A DNA stretch of 58,390 nt from Chloroflexota bacterium (GTDB lineage Bacteria > Chloroflexota > Anaerolineae > Aggregatilineales > Phototrophicaceae), in assembly GCA_014338005.1 (NCBI GenBank), contig QUBZ01000015.1, positions 1 through 58,390 on the forward strand, in the 5' to 3' direction. Below the pieces are notes generated by a model. It made no database searches and was not told the DNA's origin. It worked only from the letters and a program-made list of their open reading frames with translations. A program made the position numbers and the translations under genes. Positions within the stretch are counted from its first letter, which is position 1. Each line of letters begins with the position of its first letter. Below, in pieces: positions 50,868-58,390 of this stretch.

Positions 50868-52082
50868 TTATGCGCCGTATTTCACCAGCCGGTTGGCGTG
50901 CGCCAGCGCCAGCGGCATCAGGTCGGCAGCCGGGAACTGCCCCAGCGCGCCGATCATACATTCTCGCTCGCCAAAAGCCTGCGCCCGGTCGGGCATATGC
51001 GTTTTGGGCGCCCACAACAGCGTCGGTACGGGATGCCAGCTGTGCGCCTTGTAGGTGGCCGGCGTGGAGTGGTCGCCGGTAATCACCAGCACGTCCGGCT
51101 TCAGATCGAGCAGAATCGGCAGCGCCGCATCCACGCTTTCGATCACCTTCGCTTTGGCGTCGAAGTCGCCGTCCTCGCCCCGGCTGTCGGTATATTTAAT
51201 GTGGCAGAAGATGAAGTCATAGTCGTTCCAGATGCGCGCCACATGCCGGAACTCGTCAGCGGGCGTATCGTGCGAGTCGGTGGTGATGACATCCATGCCC
51301 ACCAGCCGCGCCACGCCCTTGTACATCGGGTAAACCGCCACGCAGGCCGCCTTGAGTTTATAAACGTCCTTATACTTCGGCAGCCCCGGCTCCATTGCAA
51401 AACCGCGCAGCGTGACCATGTTGGCCGGTTCGTGGCCTTTCAGCACCTTGCGAGCTTCCTCTAACCACTGGTTGACCAGTTTGGCGGTCGCTTCGGCCTC
51501 CGGCGCCAGCGCCCTGGCGGGCAGCGTCGGTTTACCGGTCGCCTGCGGGTCGGTATCCGCGATGCTGCCGTTCAGTCCCGCGCCGCGCAAAATCACGGCA
51601 AAACGATAATCCTGCACCGCCTCGACGATGGTTTCCACGCCCGGCAGTTTGATCTGTTTGAGCAGCGCCACCCGCTTCGCGCCTTCTTCGGTCGGGATGC
51701 GCCCCGCGCGCCGGTCGGTAATCAGCCCGTTTTCGTCCACCGTACAGAAGTTGCCGCGAATCGCCACATCGCCTGGCAGCACTTCCAGCCCAATGCCGGT
51801 GGCCTCCAGCACGCCGCGCCCGATCTCGTACTGAATCGGGTCGTAGCCGAACAGCGCCAGGTGCGCCGGGCCGCTGCCGGGGGCCACGCCGCGCGCGACC
51901 GGAATGCTCAGGCCGGTGCTGCCTTCCTGCGCCAGCTTGTCCATATTGGGCGTAAAGGCGGCTTCCAGTTCGGTCAGGCCGCCGGCTTCACGCGGCAGGC
52001 CGCCCAGACCGTCCATCACCAGCAAAACGATTTTGCCGCCGGTATCCTGTGCCAGGCGGCTGATGAGTTCAAAATTCGCCAT
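50868..52082 (-). CDS. apgM: Cofactor-independent phosphoglycerate mutase, archaeal type
   Basis: 404 aa metalloenzyme of the alkaline phosphatase superfamily. It interconverts 3- and 2-phosphoglycerate in glycolysis. Metal site IVLLVMDGLGGLP, TPNMDKLAQEGSTGLSIPVARGVAPGSGPAHLALFGYDP holds the phosphoserine loop, and HIKYTDSRGEDGDFDAKAKVIESVD and VITGDHSTPATYKAHSWHPVPTLLW complete the metal ligands. The frame is open to 52178, but ATG 52082 with GAGAGGG upstream is right. Single gene. Confidence 0.95.
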   Translation of the reverse strand: MANFELISRLAQDTGGKIVLLVMDGLGGLPREAGGLTELEAAFTPNMDKLAQEGSTGLSIPVARGVAPGSGPAHLALFGYDPIQYEIGRGVLEATGIGLEVLPGDVAIRGNFCTVDENGLITDRRAGRIPTEEGAKRVALLKQIKLPGVETIVEAVQDYRFAVILRGAGLNGSIADTDPQATGKPTLPARALAPEAEATAKLVNQWLEEARKVLKGHEPANMVTLRGFAMEPGLPKYKDVYKLKAACVAVYPMYKGVARLVGMDVITTDSHDTPADEFRHVARIWNDYDFIFCHIKYTDSRGEDGDFDAKAKVIESVDAALPILLDLKPDVLVITGDHSTPATYKAHSWHPVPTLLWAPKTHMPDRAQAFGERECMIGALGQFPAADLMPLALAHANRLVKYGA

Positions 52083-52110
52083 GTATCGTACCCTCTCTGT
52101 CCTTGCAGTG

Positions 52111-52137
52111 TGTAGGGGCGGGTTTGCCATCTCGCCC
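52111..52137. repeat. Decayed copy of the TAGGGGCGGG palindrome
   Basis: GTAGGGGCGGGTTTGCC is followed by TCGCCCT instead of the full right arm. It lies in the leader of apgM. Left arm identical to the nuo copy at 12099. Confidence 0.6.
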
Positions 52138-52282
52138 TCACGTTTGTAACCCCACCAACGGCGCTGTGTCAAGGACAATCGGCGCTGCGCCGCCGGACGA
52201 ATATCCCGATTCCGCGCCGGTAAACCACCCGCTGTAGTATAGTAGAAGCGATGGCGGCTTTTTGAAAAAAGGTTCAGACGAT

Positions 52283-53431
52283 ATGGATTTTGACCTGACC
52301 GAAGAACAGCGGATGTACCGGCGCGCCGTGCGCGACTTCTGCGAGGGCGAGATTAAACCCTATGCGGCGCAGGTGGACGAAACCGGCGAACTGCGTTGGG
52401 AAGCCATCCAGAAGATGCCCGCGCTCGGATTGACCGGGCTGCAAGTGCCGGAGGAATACGGCGGCGCGGGGCTGGATACCATCAGCGCGGCGATAGCAGT
52501 GGAGGAACTGGGGCGCGCCTGCGGCTCGACGGCGCTCTCGGTTTCGGCGCACAACGGCCTGTGCTGTGGGCCGATTGTCGCCTGGGGGACGAAAGCCCAG
52601 AAGGAACGCTACCTGCCGATGCTGACCGGCGGCCAGCATCTCGGCTCGCTGGCGCTGACCGAACCGGGCGCGGGGTCGGACCTGGCGGGCGGCGTGACGA
52701 CCAGCGCCGTGAAAGAAGGCGACAGCTGGATCATTGACGGCAGCAAAGCCTGGATCACCAACCCCAAATACGCGCCGGTCATCATCACGCTGGCGCGCAC
52801 CGATCCGCAGGCCGGGACGCACGGCTTCAGTATGCTGCTGGTCGAACCCCACGCGGACGGCCTGACCGTTCATCCACCGGAGAAAAAAATGGGGCTGAAA
52901 GGCTCGCCCACACAGATGCTCAGTTACGATGAAGTGCGCGTACCGCTGGACGCGCTGCTGGGGGAAGAAGGGCGCGGCTTCTACCAGACCATGCAAACGC
53001 TCGACGGCGGGCGCGTCAGCATCGGGGCGTTAAGCGTCGGGCTGGCGCAGGCGGCCTTTGAAGCCGCCGTTGTTTACGCCAAACAGCGCCGCGCCTTCGG
53101 CAAAAGCATTGCGGAACATCAGGCCATCCAGTGGATGATCGCAGACGCGGCGCTGGAGATTGAAGCAGCGCGGCTGATGGTCTACCGGGCAGCCTGGATG
53201 AAAGACCAGGGCCGGGACTTCTCAAAAGCGGCGGCGATGGCGAAACTGATGGCGAGCGAAGTGGCCGAAAAAGTGGCGCGTAATGCCATCCAGATACATG
53301 GCAGCTACGGCTACAGCCGCGAATTTCCGGTCGAACGCATTTACCGCGACCAGCGGTTGATGACCATCGGCGAAGGCACCAGCGAAATCCAACGGCTGGT
53401 AATCGCCCGCAAAGTCCTCCAGGAATTTTAA
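52283..53431 (+). CDS. Acyl-CoA dehydrogenase
   Basis: 382 aa FAD enzyme that makes the first double bond in beta-oxidation of fatty or branched acyl-CoAs. MDFDLTEEQRMYRRAVRDF, then EEYGGAGLDTISAAIAVEELGRACGSTA, ALTEPGAGSDLAG (FAD/acyl site), RRAFGKSIAEHQAIQWMIADAA, IQIHGSYGYSREFPVERIYRDQRLMTIGEGTSEIQRLVIAR. The catalytic glutamate of short/medium-chain enzymes is at GEGTSEIQ. ATG 52283 was chosen over 52262 because LTEEQ should be about five residues in. Terminator at 53507. Confidence 0.94.
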   Translation: MDFDLTEEQRMYRRAVRDFCEGEIKPYAAQVDETGELRWEAIQKMPALGLTGLQVPEEYGGAGLDTISAAIAVEELGRACGSTALSVSAHNGLCCGPIVAWGTKAQKERYLPMLTGGQHLGSLALTEPGAGSDLAGGVTTSAVKEGDSWIIDGSKAWITNPKYAPVIITLARTDPQAGTHGFSMLLVEPHADGLTVHPPEKKMGLKGSPTQMLSYDEVRVPLDALLGEEGRGFYQTMQTLDGGRVSIGALSVGLAQAAFEAAVVYAKQRRAFGKSIAEHQAIQWMIADAALEIEAARLMVYRAAWMKDQGRDFSKAAAMAKLMASEVAEKVARNAIQIHGSYGYSREFPVERIYRDQRLMTIGEGTSEIQRLVIARKVLQEF

Positions 53432-53506
53432 CCGCCGGCAGCACGGGCGCGCCCCGCAGGGGCTTCCTTCGGTCGCACACCGGCGCGCCCGAAATCATTT
53501 AACCCC

Positions 53507-53532
53507 GGAAGTTGGAACTTCCTTTGTTTTTT
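53507..53532 (+). terminator. Rho-independent terminator of the acyl-CoA dehydrogenase gene
   Basis: GGAAGTT-GG-AACTTCC stem followed by TTTGTTTTTT. A second GC hairpin (GGGCGCGCC with GGCGCGCCC) lies just before it at about 53447-53489. Confidence 0.82.
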
Positions 53533-53588
53533 AGCAGATGCTTATGCTGTCTCAAGCGATTCTTTATCCCGGCGTGCCATGTTGACCG

Positions 53589-53617
53589 TTGTGCGGCGAG
53601 TACGCTGCTTCTATAAT
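53589..53617 (+). promoter_or_regulatory. Promoter of uvrA
   Basis: TTGTGC (53589-53594), 17-base spacer, TATAAT (53612-53617), 53 bases before the start codon. Confidence 0.7.
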
Positions 53618-53618
53618 A

Positions 53619-53630
53619 GAACGTCTGTAC
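53619..53630 (+). promoter_or_regulatory. SOS-box-like site at uvrA
   Basis: GAACGTCTGTAC fits GAAC-N4-GTTC, the Gram-positive-type LexA core, with one mismatch. It overlaps the expected transcription start, the right place for repression of a DNA repair gene. Confidence 0.45.
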
Positions 53631-53669
53631 AAGTCCCCTTTTCGCCCGCAGAGAGTCCAGGCAGGTGAT

Positions 53670-56573
53670 ATGACTCAAGATAAGATCATCGTTCGCGGCG
53701 CGCGCGAGCATAATCTCAAAAATATTGATGTCGAAATCCCCCGCAATAAACTCGTCGTCATCACCGGCTTATCGGGTTCGGGGAAATCATCCCTGGCGTT
53801 CGATACGATTTTTGCGGAAGGCCAGCGGCGCTACGTCGAAAGCCTGAGCGCCTACGCCCGGCAGTTCCTCGGCCAGATGGAAAAACCGGACGTAGACCAG
53901 ATCGAAGGACTCAGCCCTGCCGTTTCGATTGACCAGAAAGGCGTCAGCCACAACCCCCGCTCGACGGTGGGGACGGTGACGGAAATTTACGACTACCTGC
54001 GTCTGCTGTATGCCCGCATCGGCGTGCCTCACTGCCCGGTGTGCGGCGAAGAAGTGGTCGCCCAGAGCGCGCAGCAGATCGTGGATGCGGTGCAGGCCAT
54101 GCCGGACGGCACGCGGATTCAAATCCTCGCCCCGGTCATTAAAGGGCGCAAGGGGCATCACGAGCGCGTTTTCGAGGACATCCGCAAGGCCGGTTTCACC
54201 CGCGCCCGCGTGGATGGCGAAGTGCGCGACGTGAGCGAGGACATCACGCTTGACCGCTACAGTATTCACAATATCGAGGTCGTGGTTGACCGGCTCATCA
54301 TCCGACGGCACGAGTCCGAGGACGAAGCCCGCAGCGCCGAAAGCCGCCTGACCGAAGCCATCGAGACAGCGCTGGAGATCGGCGACGGCGTGGTCATCAT
54401 CAACGATCTGAGCGAAAACCCGCCCCGCGACATCCTGTTCAGCGAGCAGTTGGCCTGCGTGCATGGTCATGGCAGCATCCCGGAGATCGAACCGCGCACC
54501 TTCAGCTTTAACACGCCGAAAGGCGCCTGCCCGGACTGCCAGGGGCTTGGCTTCCGGCTGGAACTTGACCCCGACCTGCTGGTGACGAACCCCGACCTGA
54601 GCCTGGCGCAGGGCGCGGTGGATAACAACGGTTGGAACTTCGAGGACCCAGGCAGTTGGGGGCGCAATATCATGGAGGCGGTGGCGCACCATTACGGCTT
54701 CACGATGGACACACCCTGGCGACACCTGACGCCGGAGCAGCGTAACGTCATCCTGTACGGCACGAACGGCCACAAAATCCGCGTTTATTACACCAACCCG
54801 CGCGGCGACCGGCGGGAATATATGACCGCCTTCGAGGGCGTGATTAACAACCTCGCCCGCCGCTACCGCGAGACCGACTCGGAATACATCCGCGAGAAGA
54901 TCGAGTCGTTTATGTCGAAAATCCCCTGCAACACCTGCGGGGGTAAACGCCTGCGCCCGGAGGCGCTGGCCGTCACCATCGCCGAGCAGAACATTTACGA
55001 TGTGACGCTCAAGCCGGTTTCGGAGCTGCTCAACTGGGTCAAGGCGCTGCGGGGCAACGGCAAAACGCCCATCCTTAACGAGCGCGAGCGCGAGATCGCC
55101 CGCCAGATTTTGAAGGAAATCGAAGCCCGCGTGGGCTTTTTGAACAACGTCGGCCTCAACTACCTCACGCTTTCCCGCTCTGCCGGCTCGCTCAGCGGCG
55201 GCGAGGCGCAGCGTATCCGCCTGGCGACGCAGATCGGCAGCCAGCTTACCGGCGTGTTATACGTCCTGGACGAACCCTCCATCGGGCTGCACCAGCGCGA
55301 CAATGCCAAGCTGATTCAGACGCTCATCGGGATGCGCGACCTGGGCAATACCATGCTGGTGGTGGAACACGACGAAGAAACCATGCGAAGCGCCGACTGG
55401 ATTATTGACCTGGGACCCGGCGCCGGCGAATACGGCGGGCGCATCGTGGCCGAAGGCACGCCGGAACAGGTGATGCTGGTCGAGGACAGCCTCACCGGCG
55501 CGTATCTGGCCGGGCGGCTGCAGATTGACGTGCCGGAACAGCGGCGTCCCGGCAGCGGCCAGTGGATTACTGTGCGCGGCGCGCGGGAGAACAACCTCAA
55601 AAATATTGACGTGAGCATCCCACTCGGCAGGCTGGTCTGCATCACCGGCGTCAGCGGCAGCGGCAAAAGTTCGCTGATGGTGGACATCCTCTACCACCGG
55701 CTGGCGCAGATCATTTACGGCAGCAAAAACCGCCCTGGCGACCATGACACCATCGAGGGCGTCGAACACATAGATAAAATCATCAACATTGACCAGAGTC
55801 CTATCGGGCGGACGCCGCGCAGCAACCCCGGCACGTATACCAAGATGTTCGACCCCATCCGGGCGCTGTTTGCCGAACTGCCGGAGAGCAAAATTCGCGG
55901 TTACACCGCCGGGCGTTTCAGTTTTAACGTCAAGGGGGGGCGCTGCGAAAACTGCCAGGGACAGGGTGTTTTACAGATCGAAATGCAGTTTTTGCCGGAT
56001 GTATATGTTACCTGTGATGTCTGTCATGGGTCACGCTACAACCGCGAAACGCTCCAGGTAAAGTACAAAGGCAAAAGTATCGCCGACGTGCTGGACATGA
56101 CGGTGAGCGAGGCGCACGAGTTTTTCGTCAACGTCCCAACCATCGGCAGCAAGCTGGAAACCCTGGAAGCGGTCGGCCTGGGTTATATTCGCGTCGGCCA
56201 GCCGGCCACCACCCTCAGCGGCGGCGAGGCGCAGCGTATTAAACTCAGCCGCGAGCTGAGCAAACGCGCCACCGGCCAAACCCTGTATATTTTAGACGAA
56301 CCTTCGACCGGGCTGCACGCCGCCGACGTGAAACGGCTGATTGCCGTTTTACAGCAGCTTGTGGATAACGGCAATACCGTCCTGGTCATCGAACATAACC
56401 TGGACATCATCAAGGTCGCCGACTGGATTATTGACCTGGGGCCGGAAGGCGGCGACGCGGGCGGTTATATCATCGCCACCGGCACGCCGGAGGAAGTCGC
56501 GGCTGTGGAGTCCAGCCATACTGGGCGTTTCCTCCGCCCCTACCTCAAAATGTCCCAGGCAGCGGCAGATTAA
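53670..56573 (+). CDS. uvrA: UvrABC system protein A
   Basis: 967 aa damage-sensing ATPase of nucleotide excision repair. Two ABC modules: Walker [20 protein letters not shown] and [19 protein letters not shown], and signatures [18 protein letters not shown] and [17 protein letters not shown]. Zinc sites [24 protein letters not shown] and CENCQGQG with [10 protein letters not shown]. The frame is open to 53589, but ATG 53670 (AGGTGAT) matches the family. Terminator at 56603. uvrB/C are not in the window. Confidence 0.97.
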   Translation: MTQDKIIVRGAREHNLKNIDVEIPRNKLVVITGLSGSGKSSLAFDTIFAEGQRRYVESLSAYARQFLGQMEKPDVDQIEGLSPAVSIDQKGVSHNPRSTVGTVTEIYDYLRLLYARIGVPHCPVCGEEVVAQSAQQIVDAVQAMPDGTRIQILAPVIKGRKGHHERVFEDIRKAGFTRARVDGEVRDVSEDITLDRYSIHNIEVVVDRLIIRRHESEDEARSAESRLTEAIETALEIGDGVVIINDLSENPPRDILFSEQLACVHGHGSIPEIEPRTFSFNTPKGACPDCQGLGFRLELDPDLLVTNPDLSLAQGAVDNNGWNFEDPGSWGRNIMEAVAHHYGFTMDTPWRHLTPEQRNVILYGTNGHKIRVYYTNPRGDRREYMTAFEGVINNLARRYRETDSEYIREKIESFMSKIPCNTCGGKRLRPEALAVTIAEQNIYDVTLKPVSELLNWVKALRGNGKTPILNEREREIARQILKEIEARVGFLNNVGLNYLTLSRSAGSLSGGEAQRIRLATQIGSQLTGVLYVLDEPSIGLHQRDNAKLIQTLIGMRDLGNTMLVVEHDEETMRSADWIIDLGPGAGEYGGRIVAEGTPEQVMLVEDSLTGAYLAGRLQIDVPEQRRPGSGQWITVRGARENNLKNIDVSIPLGRLVCITGVSGSGKSSLMVDILYHRLAQIIYGSKNRPGDHDTIEGVEHIDKIINIDQSPIGRTPRSNPGTYTKMFDPIRALFAELPESKIRGYTAGRFSFNVKGGRCENCQGQGVLQIEMQFLPDVYVTCDVCHGSRYNRETLQVKYKGKSIADVLDMTVSEAHEFFVNVPTIGSKLETLEAVGLGYIRVGQPATTLSGGEAQRIKLSRELSKRATGQTLYILDEPSTGLHAADVKRLIAVLQQLVDNGNTVLVIEHNLDIIKVADWIIDLGPEGGDAGGYIIATGTPEEVAAVESSHTGRFLRPYLKMSQAAAD

Positions 56574-56602
56574 CCGCCGCGCCGGCAGTCAACCGTAAAA
56601 CG

Positions 56603-56633
56603 AGGCGGGTTCAATGACCCGCCTTGTTGTTTT
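56603..56633 (+). terminator. Rho-independent terminator of uvrA
   Basis: AGGCGGGT and ACCCGCCT around TCAATG, then TTGTTGTTTT. The rest of the gap to 56818 has a TATACT at about 56740 without a good -35. Confidence 0.82.
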
Positions 56634-56818
56634 CCCCGCATCTGCCAGATTGTGCGATTTATCCCAAAGAAAGGTGTTATTTATCAGCTTTTTGCACAAT
56701 TTCATGAAAAGTTTATTTCTTTCTGGCCGTGTTTCGGCTATACTCAATAATAAATAACGTTTCTTTTTGGCGAAGTCAACAAGCGCCAGCGATGACTCTG
56801 GTGGAGGAGCATTCTCAA

Positions 56819-58105
56819 ATGGTGGTCGCTTTAAACAGTGCTAATCATGTTCTCGATACCATACCAAATGCCTATCAAACTGCTCTTGCTCAATACGACC
56901 GCGCGGTGCGGTATCTCGATCTGGATGAAAATGTGATCGAATATATGCGCTGGCCGCGCCGCGAATTCTCCGTTAATTTCCCCGTCAAACGCGACGATGG
57001 CCGGGTGGAGATGTTCACCGGCTACCGGGTGCATCACAGCACCGTGCTGGGGCCGTCCAAAGGCGGCATCCGCTACAGCCTGGATGTGACGCTGGATGAA
57101 GTCCGCGCGCTGGCAATGTGGATGACCTGGAAATGCGCCCTGGTTCATCTACCCTACGGCGGCGCTAAAGGCGGCGTCCTGGTAGACCCCAAAACGATGA
57201 GCCAGGCCGAGCTGGAACGCCTCACGCGCCGGTATGCGTCGGAACTCATCCCCCTCATGAGTCCCCATGCCGACATCCCCGCCCCCGACATGGGAACCAA
57301 CGCCCAGATGATGGCCTGGATTATGGATACCTACAGCATGACGGTCGGTTATTCCGTCCCGGCGGTTGTCACCGGCAAGCCGGTTAATGTCGGCGGAAGC
57401 CTGGGGCGCAACGAAGCCACCGGGCGCGGCGTCATCATCTGTATGGTCGAGGCGTTGAAACGGCGCGGCGATACCGATCCTGGCAGCATCCGGTTGGTTA
57501 TTCAGGGTTTTGGCAACGTCGGCTCTCATGCGGCGGCTTACGCCTACGATCTGGGTTACAAAATTCTCGCCGTCAGCGACGTGAACGGCGGCATTTACAA
57601 CCCCAAAGGTCTGGACATCCCGGCGCTGCGCCGGTATTACGCTCAAAACGGCGCGTTAGCGGGTTTTCCGAACAGCGAGCCGGTTACGAATGCCGAACTG
57701 CTGACTTTGCCCTGCGACGTGTTAATCCCGGCAGCGATGGAGGGCCAGATCACCAAAAATAATGCCCCCAGGATTCAAGCCTCGATGATCGTGGAGGGCG
57801 CGAACGGCCCGACCACGCCCGAAGCGGATGATATCCTGGATGAGCGCGGCATCCTGCTGGTGCCGGACATCCTGGCAAACGCCGGGGGTGTGATCGTTTC
57901 TTATTTTGAATGGGTTCAAGACCTGCAAGCCTTCTTCTGGGACGAAGAAGAAGTCTACCGCCAGTTGGAGCGCATCCTGCTGCGGAGCTACGACTCGACC
58001 GCGCATATGGCCGAACAGCATAACGTCAATATGCGTATGGCCGCGCAGATGTCCGCCATCAACCGGGTGGGCAAGGCGTTGATGACACGCGGCATCTACC
58101 CATAA
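56819..58105 (+). CDS. Glutamate dehydrogenase (Glu/Leu/Phe/Val family)
   Basis: 428 aa NAD(P)-dependent enzyme that links 2-oxoglutarate and ammonia with glutamate. RVHHSTVLGPSKGGIRY, catalytic-site lysine in LPYGGAKGGVLVDP, IPAPDMGTNAQMMAWIMD, GGSLGRNEATGRGVI, Rossmann loop VIQGFGNVGSHAAAYAY, ending VDMRMAAQM-like NVNMRMAAQMSAINRVGKALMTRG. The reading frame is open to 56729, but the leader contains the likely promoter. ATG 56819 has GGAGGAG nine bases before it and gives the usual length. Cofactor preference cannot be read safely. Confidence 0.94.
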   Translation: MVVALNSANHVLDTIPNAYQTALAQYDRAVRYLDLDENVIEYMRWPRREFSVNFPVKRDDGRVEMFTGYRVHHSTVLGPSKGGIRYSLDVTLDEVRALAMWMTWKCALVHLPYGGAKGGVLVDPKTMSQAELERLTRRYASELIPLMSPHADIPAPDMGTNAQMMAWIMDTYSMTVGYSVPAVVTGKPVNVGGSLGRNEATGRGVIICMVEALKRRGDTDPGSIRLVIQGFGNVGSHAAAYAYDLGYKILAVSDVNGGIYNPKGLDIPALRRYYAQNGALAGFPNSEPVTNAELLTLPCDVLIPAAMEGQITKNNAPRIQASMIVEGANGPTTPEADDILDERGILLVPDILANAGGVIVSYFEWVQDLQAFFWDEEEVYRQLERILLRSYDSTAHMAEQHNVNMRMAAQMSAINRVGKALMTRGIYP

Positions 58106-58117
58106 ACCGCTTCATCC

Positions 58118-58161
58118 GCCAGGGGTTAATCCCGCGCGGGCGGGTACAGCCTGGCCTTTTT
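58118..58161 (+). terminator. Terminator candidate after glutamate dehydrogenase
   Basis: GCCAGG (58118-58123) and CCTGGC (58150-58155) bracket an inner CCCGCGCGGG stem, followed by CTTTTT. Confidence 0.6.
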
Positions 58162-58390
58162 GCGTTGGATTTCGTTAGAATAGGGGCTGCCTGCGGGCAG
58201 TCCTTTTATTTGCGGCTGTCGCTTATAATAAAACGACAGCCTGTTATCCGACAAAATAAGCCGGCGGCTCGTTTTAAAACAGTCCTGGAGAAACCGTGTT
58301 TGGTCAACTACCAGCGGCTAAAGCGGCCGGCTTGTCCCTGGCGCTGCGCCCGCCGCTTCGGTGACAGCAGCAGTGATGGCGGGTGCATCC
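58162..58390. other. Right-edge region without an assignable gene
   Basis: Contains a small stem CTGCC-TGCG-GGCAG followed by TCCTTTTATT (58187-58210), a TATAAT near 58225, and GGAG five bases before a GTG near 58294. That GTG frame stops after 22 codons (MFGQLPAAKAAGLSL...). Another frame is open to the edge and hydrophobic near the end (VTAAVMAGAS). A gene may begin here, but I cannot identify it. Confidence 0.3.

Noticed and set aside
58294..58362. Short GTG-started frame at the right edge
   Set aside because: Only 22 codons before TGA. A spaced GGAG is present but there is no identifiable product.

Overview
The window is about 58.4 kb of GC-rich bacterial DNA with dense coding on both strands. 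There are no tRNA, rRNA or CRISPR signals and no transposase. Gene content suggests an aerobic or facultative heterotroph of the Chloroflexota (Anaerolineae-like). The evidence is a murE with a divergent amino-acid-binding motif, FemX-type branching enzymes, a complex I membrane-arm operon with two nuoM genes, a G-rich dispersed palindrome family, and LacI/ABC/GH3 sugar-use modules. The phylum call is an inference from content, not from a marker gene.

Region 1 (1-7.1 kb, minus strand) holds an exopolysaccharide initiating sugar transferase with a GT2 glycosyltransferase, then murE, then an F0-only ATP synthase operon (atpZ/I-like, a, c, b). Subunit b carries a C-terminal piece of subunit delta. 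No F1 genes lie in the window.

Region 2 (7.1-17.2 kb, minus strand) is a complex I operon, nuoA-H-J-K-L-M-M-N, driven by a good sigma70-type promoter. It encodes the membrane arm only. There are two NuoM paralogues and a long NuoL, as in '2M' type complex I, and the second NuoM lacks the TM7 pump lysine.

Region 3 (17.4-20.7 kb, plus strand) has two FemX-type aminoacyltransferases flanking a GIY-YIG gene broken by two in-frame stop codons. The first femX carries a dispersed repeat inside its reading frame.

Region 4 (20.8-28.5 kb, plus strand) is a LacI-regulated oligosaccharide module: regulator, binding protein, two permeases and a GH3 glycosidase, followed by an epoxide-hydrolase-like protein. 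A consensus promoter sits against a perfect 16-bp operator. No ATPase is encoded, so the importer probably borrows one.

Region 5 (28.5-35.6 kb, minus strand) has a secreted GH5 enzyme, a small secreted protein and a redox operon. The redox operon encodes a 44-aa membrane peptide, a NorC-like dihaem cytochrome, a NorB-like 12-helix protein that appears to lack all the haem/metal histidines, an SRPBCC protein, and a MauG/cytochrome c peroxidase fused to a parallel beta-helix domain. This operon is the best candidate for an undescribed system.

Region 6 (35.6-45.4 kb) has Trm112-like, Hsp20-Lon, a single receiver domain followed by a PHP/AlbA_2 fusion, a PGDYG-like protein, a Uma2 protein, an amine-oxidase/phytoene-desaturase-like flavoprotein, a DUF433 gene broken by a stop codon and a frameshifted GNAT gene.

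Region 7 (45.4-58.1 kb) has a TetR regulator with a 26-bp perfect palindrome and an ABC-2 exporter, two ABM-type small proteins, a MocR-type regulator, archaeal-type phosphoglycerate mutase, acyl-CoA dehydrogenase, UvrA (with an SOS-like box) and glutamate dehydrogenase.

Several promoters have exactly 17-bp spacing between recognisable -35 and -10 boxes, so housekeeping promoter grammar here looks classical.
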